From NCBI GenBank assembly GCA_945870325.1, contig CAMBRQ010000003.1:1-64000 (forward strand): DNA of 64,000 nt, written 5' to 3'. The number at the start of each line of letters is the position of its first letter. Within the stretch, counting starts at the first letter, position 1. Below the pieces are notes generated by a model. That model saw only the letters and a program-made list of their open reading frames with translations. It made no database searches and was not told the origin of the DNA. Position numbers and translations under genes: made by a program. The stretch comes from an uncultured Dorea sp. GTDB lineage: Bacteria > Bacillota > Clostridia > Lachnospirales > Lachnospiraceae. Positions 57,951-64,000 of this stretch are shown one piece after another.

Positions 57951-60560
57951 ATGCCAAAACAATATGGAAAACTTAGAATATTTTTCGGATATGCCGACGG
58001 TGTGGGAAAGACCTGCGCCATGCTTCGGGCGGCGCGAACAGAGCAGGAAAGAGGCGCCGCCGTGGCAGTGGGGTATCTGGAATCTCACGGAAGGACGAAG
58101 ACCGAGGCTCTTGCGGATGGTATTGAGAGGCTGCCGGTCAGAAGGATATCCGGCGAAGGAGGCTTCCGGGAGGAGTTGGATATTGACGCGGCGCTTAAGA
58201 GCGCCCCGGATCTGATTCTGCTTGATGAACTTGCTCATGCCAACGGACCGGGAAGCCGTCATGCAAAAAGATATCAGGATGCACAGGAATTGTTAAATGC
58301 GGGGATCGACGTATACACAACGATGAATGTCGCGGATCTCGAGAGTCTGAATGATACGATAGCCCCACTTGTTGGCGGCGCTGCCCGGGAACGGATTCCA
58401 GACTCCGTATTTGACCGGGCGGACCGGGTGGAATTGGTAGATTTGGAGCCGGACAGGCTGTTTCGCCGTATGGATCAGGAGAAAACGGATGCAGGCTTAA
58501 CGGCGGAGCATCTTGCTGCGCTTAGAGGGATCGCTCAGCACCGATATGCGGATTGGGAGGAACTGCACCACTGTAAAGACGCTGCTTCGGGGCAGAATTT
58601 TTACCATACGGACGAACATATCTTAGTGTGCCTGTCGCCTTCGCCGTCAAACCCTAAGATCATCCGGGCGGCGGCAAGGATGGCGATGGCGTTTCGGGGG
58701 GACTTTACTGCATTGTATGTACAGACGCCGGAAGAAGAAGTTATAGATGGGGCGGATCAGAAGCGGCTGCGCGAGAATATACGTCTGGCAGAACAGCTTG
58801 GCGCCGCCGTAGAGACCAGTTACGGAGAAGATGTCCCTTATCAGATCGCCGAATTCGCAAGACTCTCCGGAGTGTCTAAGATCGTGATCGGACGAAGCAG
58901 TGCGGCGCGTAAGAGTATCTTCAGCAAGCCGTCCCTGACGGAGTGCCTGATTGCAGCGGCTCCGAATCTGGACGTCTATGTTATCCCGGACGCTTCATCG
59001 GCGGATCAGCGGCGAGAACAGAAAAGGGGATGGCTTGGAATGTTTTCCATGCCGGTAAAGGATATCGGGAAAACGATCCTTGTGTTGCTGGTGGCTACGC
59101 TGATTAGTTATCTGTTTTACGGGCTTGGGTTTACCGAGGCAAATATCATCAGCGTATACATATTCGGGGTACTGGTAGTATCGGTGGTTACAACGAGCAA
59201 GATCTGCGGTATGGTCTCGTCTTTGGTAAGTGTGTTAGTGTTTAACTTCTTCTTTACGGTACCGCGGTTTACCTTTCATTTCGATGATTCGTCCTATATC
59301 GTTACTTTTATGATCATGTTTATGATCGCGCTCCTGACGGGGTCGCTGGCAACTAAGTTAAAGGATAACGCGCGGCAATCCGCCAGATCTGCATTCCGGA
59401 CGAAAATCCTGTTTGAGACGAACCAGATCCTTCAGAAGGAAGAGGATGAAGAGGCGGTGGTTAGCGCGACGGCAGAACAGATGATGAAACTTTTGCAAAA
59501 GGATCTCGTGATCTATCTTCCCAAAGGGGAGGGATTGTCCGAACCCAATGTATACCGAACAGTGGGGAGCGCTTGTGTGGATCTGACCGATGAGGATGAG
59601 AAAGCAGTTGCTATATGGGTATTCCGTAACAATAAGCGGGCGGGCGCTACGACGGATACCTTGTCGAATGCCAGATGTCTGTATCTGGCAATCAGAGCCA
59701 GCCAGAAGGTATACGGGGTCGTAGGAATCGCCATGGAAGGCGTGCCGCTGGAGGCGTTCGAGAACAGCGTGCTGCTCTCAATCCTGGGCGAGTGTGCGCT
59801 TGCAATCGAGAGTATTAAAAATGCGCGCGAAAAAGAGGCGGCAGAGATATTTGCGAAGAACGAACAGCTCCGTGCCAATCTGCTCCGGGCGATCTCTCAC
59901 GATCTGCGTACGCCGCTGACATCGATTTCCGGCAATGCTAGCAATCTGATGACAAATTACGATAAACTGGAGGATGGGGCAAGACAGAGGATATTTACAG
60001 ATATCTATGATGATTCGATGTGGCTGATCAATCTGGTGGAGAATCTGCTGGCGGTAACCAGGCTGGAGGGCGATCAGGTTAAGCTGAATCAGTCGGTGGA
60101 ACTGATGGATGAAGTGATTGCAGAGGCGCTTCGCCACATTGGAAGGAGAAGTAAGGAACATCATATCCGTGTGATTGCTTCGCAGGAGTTGCTGCTTGCG
60201 AAGATTGACGTAAGGCTGGTCGTTCAACTTCTAATCAATTTGATCGACAATGCGGTCAAATATACGCCGGCAGGCTCTGATATTGTGATCTGCATAGAGC
60301 GGAAGGATGGGTGGATCGTAACGGAAGTCCGTGATAACGGGCCGGGAATTGCTAAGGAACAGAAGGCACATGTCTTTGAGATGTTCTACAGTGGGGCGAA
60401 TAAAGTCGCGGACAGCAGGAGAAGCTTAGGACTTGGACTTTCACTGTGCAGAGCGATCGTTACCGCCCACGGTGGTACGATTACGGTAACTGATAATCAG
60501 CCGAAAGGAACTGTTTTTACATTTACATTACCAGCAGGGGAGGTTGAACTGCATGAATAA
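57951..60560 (+). CDS. kdpD: KdpD-type osmosensitive potassium sensor histidine kinase
   Basis: An 869-aa sensor kinase. The N-terminal KdpD domain starts IFFGYADGVGKTCAML (P-loop-like; the usual APGVGKT is ADGVGKT) and contains LILLDELAHANGPGSRHAKR and VYTTMNVADLESLND. A USP-like domain (about 220-350), four TM helices (about 365-460), a GAF domain, HisKA with H650 (AISHDLRTPLTS) and an HATPase with DNAVKYTP, DNGPGI and GLGLSLCR follow. ATG 57951 is chosen over GTG 57930, which lies in the GGGAGGA site. It overlaps kdpE. No kdpFABC is present, so it may regulate trkHA. Confidence 0.93.
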   Translation: MPKQYGKLRIFFGYADGVGKTCAMLRAARTEQERGAAVAVGYLESHGRTKTEALADGIERLPVRRISGEGGFREELDIDAALKSAPDLILLDELAHANGPGSRHAKRYQDAQELLNAGIDVYTTMNVADLESLNDTIAPLVGGAARERIPDSVFDRADRVELVDLEPDRLFRRMDQEKTDAGLTAEHLAALRGIAQHRYADWEELHHCKDAASGQNFYHTDEHILVCLSPSPSNPKIIRAAARMAMAFRGDFTALYVQTPEEEVIDGADQKRLRENIRLAEQLGAAVETSYGEDVPYQIAEFARLSGVSKIVIGRSSAARKSIFSKPSLTECLIAAAPNLDVYVIPDASSADQRREQKRGWLGMFSMPVKDIGKTILVLLVATLISYLFYGLGFTEANIISVYIFGVLVVSVVTTSKICGMVSSLVSVLVFNFFFTVPRFTFHFDDSSYIVTFMIMFMIALLTGSLATKLKDNARQSARSAFRTKILFETNQILQKEEDEEAVVSATAEQMMKLLQKDLVIYLPKGEGLSEPNVYRTVGSACVDLTDEDEKAVAIWVFRNNKRAGATTDTLSNARCLYLAIRASQKVYGVVGIAMEGVPLEAFENSVLLSILGECALAIESIKNAREKEAAEIFAKNEQLRANLLRAISHDLRTPLTSISGNASNLMTNYDKLEDGARQRIFTDIYDDSMWLINLVENLLAVTRLEGDQVKLNQSVELMDEVIAEALRHIGRRSKEHHIRVIASQELLLAKIDVRLVVQLLINLIDNAVKYTPAGSDIVICIERKDGWIVTEVRDNGPGIAKEQKAHVFEMFYSGANKVADSRRSLGLGLSLCRAIVTAHGGTITVTDNQPKGTVFTFTLPAGEVELHE

Positions 60561-61254
60561 ACCATTGATCTTAGTTGTAGAGGATGATCCGCCGGTGCGC
60601 AATCTGATTACGACTACATTAAAAACCAATGACTACCGTTATCTGTCTGCGCCGAACGGTGAGACGGCGCTCTTAGAAGCGTCTTCCCATAATCCAGACA
60701 TCATTCTGATGGATCTGGGGCTTCCGGATATGGACGGCATAGAAGTAATCAAGAATGTACGGTCCTGGTCGAATCTGCCGATTATCGTGATCAGCGCCAG
60801 AAGCGAGGATACGGATAAGATCGAAGCCCTGGACGTGGGGGCGGATGACTACCTTACCAAGCCCTTCTCTGTGGAGGAACTGCTGGCAAGACTTCGCGTG
60901 ACCCAGCGCAGGCTCTCTTATATGACTGCGGAGATGCTGGCGTCCAGTTCCGTATTCATCAACGGGAAACTGCGGATAGATTATGCCGGGGGCTGTGCCT
61001 ACCTGGAGGGGCAGGAACTGCATCTGACACCTATTGAATACAAACTGTTGTGTCTGATGTCTAAGAATGTGGGAAAAGTTCTGACGCATACATTCATCAC
61101 GCAGAATATCTGGGGACGAAGCTGGGATAACGATGTGGCATCCTTACGCGTATTTATGGCGACTCTGCGGAAGAAACTGGAGCTGGATGCTGATTCACCA
61201 CAGTACATCCAGACGCATATCGGTGTTGGATACCGGATGATGAAGGTAGAATAG
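60553..61254 (+). CDS. kdpE: KdpE-type response regulator
   Basis: A 233-aa OmpR/PhoB-type regulator: receiver domain (VEDDPPVRN, phospho-acceptor D54 in ILMDLGLPD, Lys in YLTKPF) and a C-terminal winged helix (LTPIEYKLLCLMSKNVGKVLTH, VGVGYRM-like IGVGYRMMKVE). ATG 60553 follows GGGGAGG and overlaps the kdpD stop by 8 nt. Activated by KdpD; its targets probably include the trkH promoter, which is inferred from linkage. Confidence 0.95.
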   Translation: MNKPLILVVEDDPPVRNLITTTLKTNDYRYLSAPNGETALLEASSHNPDIILMDLGLPDMDGIEVIKNVRSWSNLPIIVISARSEDTDKIEALDVGADDYLTKPFSVEELLARLRVTQRRLSYMTAEMLASSSVFINGKLRIDYAGGCAYLEGQELHLTPIEYKLLCLMSKNVGKVLTHTFITQNIWGRSWDNDVASLRVFMATLRKKLELDADSPQYIQTHIGVGYRMMKVE

Positions 61255-61272
61255 ATAAAAGAATCAAAGACG

Positions 61273-61314
61273 AAAAGGGAGTGTATCAGCATGTAGCTTG
61301 ATACGCTCCCTTTT
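61273..61314 (+). terminator. Terminator of the potassium operon
   Basis: AAAAGGGAGTGTATCA pairs with TGATACGCTCCCTTTT (one G-T), with a natural U tract. The following 175 bp to pxpB are AT-rich with no gene; a TATACT at 61408 could be a -10 box but no good -35 precedes it. Confidence 0.85.
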
Positions 61315-61490
61315 CATGTGGGCAGTTGTTATAGTTTTGCTGAAAAAATAAAAAATTTTAATATATTATAGTTAAATAATTCATTTTTTTTAAAATACGC
61401 CTTGTGTTATACTGTAACTAATCAATAAAGGGAACGGCAATAATACAATATTTTATAGTAAAAATTACAAAAGGAAAGGAAGAATATCAG

Positions 61491-62234
61491 ATGGAAGCAA
61501 AATTTCTGCTGGTAGGCGAGTCGGCTGTATCTATCCAGATGGGAGATGTGATCAGCCTGGAAGTGAATCAGAAAGTAAGAGGGTTAATGCAGAGTCTTCT
61601 CGATGACCCTGTAGACGGAATCAAAGAGATGGTTCCAACTTATGCCTCATTAATGGTTCACTACAGACCTGAGGTGATCAGGTACGAGGAATTGAAGAAA
61701 GAGATTAAGAAGCGCATGGAGAATGCGGGGCAGGCTAAGGAGCAGTCCAGTATTGTGAAGGAGATTCCGATCTGCTACGAAGGAGAATTGGCACCGGATC
61801 TGGAGGATTGTGCAAGATTCGAAGATATCTCTATCCAGGAATTCATCCGTATGCATTCGGAACATGAATACTATACATATATGCTTGGATTTGCACCTGG
61901 TCATGCGTATAAAGCAAGATTCGAGGAACCGTTCCATTTTAAGAGAAGAGAATCTCCAAGAGTAAAGATTCCGGGAAGAACGATTGTAGCCCAGACGAAT
62001 CAGTCCAACTTAATTCCGTTCCCACAGCCATGTGGATGGAATATCGTAGGTACCACGCCGTGCGAGGTCTGTGACTATTCCAAGGAAGATCCGTTCCTGG
62101 TGCATGCAGGTGACTGGGTAAAATACATGCCGGTTACACGGAGTGAATATGATGCGATCCGCAGAGACGTGGAAAAAGGAACCTATCGTGTGAATACCTA
62201 TACCCGCAAGGGCAATGAAAAGGCGGTGAAATAA
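61491..62234 (+). CDS. pxpB: 5-oxoprolinase subunit B (KipI-like)
   Basis: A 247-aa PxpB/KipI-family protein (allophanate hydrolase subunit 1 fold): LLVGESAVSIQMGD, VPTYASLMVHYRP, VKEIPICYEGELAPDLE, YMLGFAPGHAYKA, PRVKIPGRTIVAQTNQSNLIPFPQPCGWNIVG. With PxpA and PxpC it hydrolyses 5-oxoproline to glutamate using ATP. pxpC follows directly; pxpA is not in the window and may lie beyond accC. Ribosome site AAAGGAAGAA. Confidence 0.94.
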   Translation: MEAKFLLVGESAVSIQMGDVISLEVNQKVRGLMQSLLDDPVDGIKEMVPTYASLMVHYRPEVIRYEELKKEIKKRMENAGQAKEQSSIVKEIPICYEGELAPDLEDCARFEDISIQEFIRMHSEHEYYTYMLGFAPGHAYKARFEEPFHFKRRESPRVKIPGRTIVAQTNQSNLIPFPQPCGWNIVGTTPCEVCDYSKEDPFLVHAGDWVKYMPVTRSEYDAIRRDVEKGTYRVNTYTRKGNEKAVK

Positions 62235-63188
62235 ATGGGAATTGTAGTAGAGAATCCGGGAATACTGACAACAGTGCAGGATGAGGGACGTTTTGGATAC
62301 CAGCAGTTTGGTGTATCACCGGCAGGACCGATGGATACACAGTCCTTCTATCTGGCGAATATATTAGTTGGCAATAAGAGAAGCGAGGGCGTTCTGGAGA
62401 TGACATTCCAGGGACCAACCTTAAGATTCGAGAAAGATATCATCGTTGCGATTACCGGAGGAGATCTTAAGGCAACACTTAACGGAGAACCGGCACCGAT
62501 GTATCAGGCATTCCTGGTACATGCAGGAGATGTTCTTTCCTTTGGAATGATCAGCGGAAATGGACGTATCGGTTATCTTGCATTCGCAGGAGGTTTAGAT
62601 ATACCGCTTGTAATGGGAAGCAAATCGACCCTTATGAGAAATAATCTCGGTGGTGTTCACGGAAGAAAACTGGAAAAAGGTGATGTGATCGGATTCGCGA
62701 ATCCGAAGACAGAACTGCCGAATATGGAACTGCGTAAGCTAGAGCCGGAAGTATTCCCGAAGAATGAGATTACATTAAGAGTTGTTACCGGTCCGCAGGA
62801 TTCTGAATTTACCGAGAAAGAACTGAAGCGTTTCTTCTGGTATGGAGCAGAGATTACCAACGAGTTCGACCGTATGGGATGCAGACTGAAACGTGAAGAG
62901 CCTGTACAGCACAAAGGCGATGGAAACATTATTTCCGACGGAATCGCATTCGGATCTATCCAGGTACCGTCCAATGGACAGCCGATTATCATGCTGGCTG
63001 ACCGTCAGAGTACCGGTGGATATACGAAGATTGGAACCGTTATTGCAGTAGACCTTCCGAAATTGGCACAGAGTGTTCCGGGATACAAGGTACGTTTCAT
63101 CAGAGTTGGAATCGAACTGGCACAGAATCTGTATATTCGCAGACTGCAGCAGTTTAAGAGTCTTGAGAAGCAGTTAGGACAGAGATAG
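62235..63188 (+). CDS. pxpC: 5-oxoprolinase subunit C (KipA-like)
   Basis: A 317-aa PxpC/KipA-family protein (allophanate hydrolase subunit 2 fold): IVVENPGILTTVQDEGRFGYQQFGVSPAGPMD, LEMTFQGPTLRFE, GYLAFAGGLDIPLVMGSKST, FDRMGCRL, and PSNGQPIIMLADRQSTGGYTKIG. The start abuts the pxpB stop. Full length for the family. Confidence 0.95.
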   Translation: MGIVVENPGILTTVQDEGRFGYQQFGVSPAGPMDTQSFYLANILVGNKRSEGVLEMTFQGPTLRFEKDIIVAITGGDLKATLNGEPAPMYQAFLVHAGDVLSFGMISGNGRIGYLAFAGGLDIPLVMGSKSTLMRNNLGGVHGRKLEKGDVIGFANPKTELPNMELRKLEPEVFPKNEITLRVVTGPQDSEFTEKELKRFFWYGAEITNEFDRMGCRLKREEPVQHKGDGNIISDGIAFGSIQVPSNGQPIIMLADRQSTGGYTKIGTVIAVDLPKLAQSVPGYKVRFIRVGIELAQNLYIRRLQQFKSLEKQLGQR

Positions 63189-63220
63189 AAGTTAAGAAGC
63201 AGATAGTGAGGAACGTTGAA

Positions 63221-63661
63221 ATGGAATATGAGAAGATTATAGAATTGATCCATGAAATAGAGCATTCCAGTATCACAGAGTTTCAGCTTCAAAAGGGAGA
63301 GTTCCAGATATCTCTGAAAAAGCAGGGATGTGCGGAGCCGACAACAGCGGATATACCGAAAACGGTACATAAGGAACTGGAAGCAGAGCCGAAGAAAGAA
63401 GCAGAGGAAGCCTCTATCAAAGAAGGAGTGATCATCAGATCACCTATGGTAGGAATCTTCCATGCATCTGCATCACAGGATAAGAAAGATATAGTTACAA
63501 CAGGTCAGACAATTGAAGAGGGACAGGTGCTCGGAGCAATCGAGGCAATGAAGATGATGAATGACGTAGTGGCAGGATGTTCCGGAACGGTAACAGAAGT
63601 TCTCGTAGGCGATGGGGAACTGGTAGAGTATGGACAGCCATTATTCGTAATTGAGGGATAG
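63221..63661 (+). CDS. accB: Biotin carboxyl carrier protein
   Basis: A 146-aa AccB. The N-terminal segment ([33 protein letters not shown]) is typical, followed by an acidic linker and a C-terminal biotinyl domain with the EAMKMMN motif (biotinyl Lys). ATG 63221 follows AGGAACG; a GTG at 63206 is also in frame. Linked to pxpBC and accC. In this context, biotin carboxylase genes frequently accompany pxp genes; whether it serves fatty-acid synthesis or this locus is open. Confidence 0.92.
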   Translation: MEYEKIIELIHEIEHSSITEFQLQKGEFQISLKKQGCAEPTTADIPKTVHKELEAEPKKEAEEASIKEGVIIRSPMVGIFHASASQDKKDIVTTGQTIEEGQVLGAIEAMKMMNDVVAGCSGTVTEVLVGDGELVEYGQPLFVIEG

Positions 63662-63666
63662 GAATC

Positions 63667-64000
63667 ATGTTTAGAAAAATATTGATTGCCAATCGTGGTG
63701 AGATTGCAGTGCGCATTATACGTGCCTGTAGAGAGATGGGAATCCATACGGTCGCAGTTTACTCGGAAGCAGATGCGCACGCAATGCACACCCGCCTTGC
63801 GGATGAGGCGGTATGCATCGGTCCGGCGGCTCCATTAAAAAGTTATCTGGATATGAACCAGATCTTGAGCGCGGCAATCGCCACGAAGGCAGAGGCGATA
63901 CATCCGGGATTCGGATTCCTTTCGGAGAATGCGGAATTTGCAGAACGGTGTGCGAAGTATAACATCGCATTTATCGGACCGTCTGGTCAGTTGATTGATA
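63667..64000 (+). CDS. accC: Biotin carboxylase, N-terminal part (runs off the right edge)
   Basis: The frame from ATG 63667 is open to the window end (111 codons) and encodes the biotin carboxylase N-terminus: [60 protein letters not shown] and [33 protein letters not shown] precedes the ATG and the gene begins 5 bp after accB. It carboxylates AccB-biotin with bicarbonate and ATP. Confidence 0.95.
   Translation, partial: MFRKILIANRGEIAVRIIRACREMGIHTVAVYSEADAHAMHTRLADEAVCIGPAAPLKSYLDMNQILSAAIATKAEAIHPGFGFLSENAEFAERCAKYNIAFIGPSGQLID

Overview
The window looks like a chromosome segment of a spore-forming Firmicute, most likely a Lachnospiraceae gut anaerobe (Dorea/Blautia-like; inferred from gene content, moderate GC and strong GGAGG ribosome sites, with no database check). 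It carries sporulation genes (spoIID, a spoIIQ-like gene, spmA, spmB), an isoleucine T-box in front of ileS, glgP, a GH42 beta-galactosidase, a Trk/KdpDE potassium locus and a pxpBC-accBC locus.

Region 1 (1-27.8 kb) is accessory and the most interesting part. It opens with two decayed Rpn-family copies. Next comes a tyrosine recombinase gene flanked by an exact 17-bp inverted repeat. Inside that segment, next to the left repeat, a textbook sigma-A promoter (TTGACA-17-TATGAT) points leftward, away from the downstream locus. Inversion would aim it at the genes from 2233 onward, so this looks like an on/off switch shown in the off state. The downstream genes are two small envelope or hypothetical proteins, a 1405-aa secreted von Willebrand A protein, a small Cys-containing peptide, an HPr-kinase-like protein and a radical SAM/SPASM enzyme. 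An adjacent operon joins an Ig-like anchored protein and two Wzz/BY-kinase fusions with a PqqD-like RiPP recognition protein, a second HPr-kinase-like protein and an S24/S26 signal-peptidase-like protein. Then come a second peptide with the same leader motif, two more radical SAM/SPASM genes (one lacking its start) and an ABC exporter. A second envelope operon follows: CpsB-type phosphatase, Ig-like protein, two more Wzz/BY-kinases, a LytR-CpsA-Psr transferase and a D,D-carboxypeptidase. No glycosyltransferase, flippase or polymerase is present, so the kinase machinery appears physically tied to ribosomal peptides rather than to a visible polysaccharide pathway.

Region 2 (27.8-52 kb) is mostly core: T-box/ileS, glgP, spoIID, spoIIQ-like, a GIY-YIG protein, hemolysin III, an ECF S-component, spmA, a MATE pump, beta-galactosidase, spmB, a JetABC/MksBEF-type SMC complex with no visible JetD, an MBL-fold hydrolase and an aminotransferase divergent from a LysR regulator. 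Five copies and two remnants of a roughly 80-bp palindromic element (two GGGACAsGGCAAAT boxes plus a GC-rich palindrome) lie here and nowhere else in the window. One copy forms the C-terminus of the GIY-YIG protein and another sits between the T-box terminator and ileS.

Region 3 (52-64 kb) holds an apparently intact IS1182-family element, trkH-trkA, a membrane-tethered LysR-effector-like protein, kdpD-kdpE without kdpFABC, then pxpB-pxpC-accB and the start of accC, which runs off the right edge.
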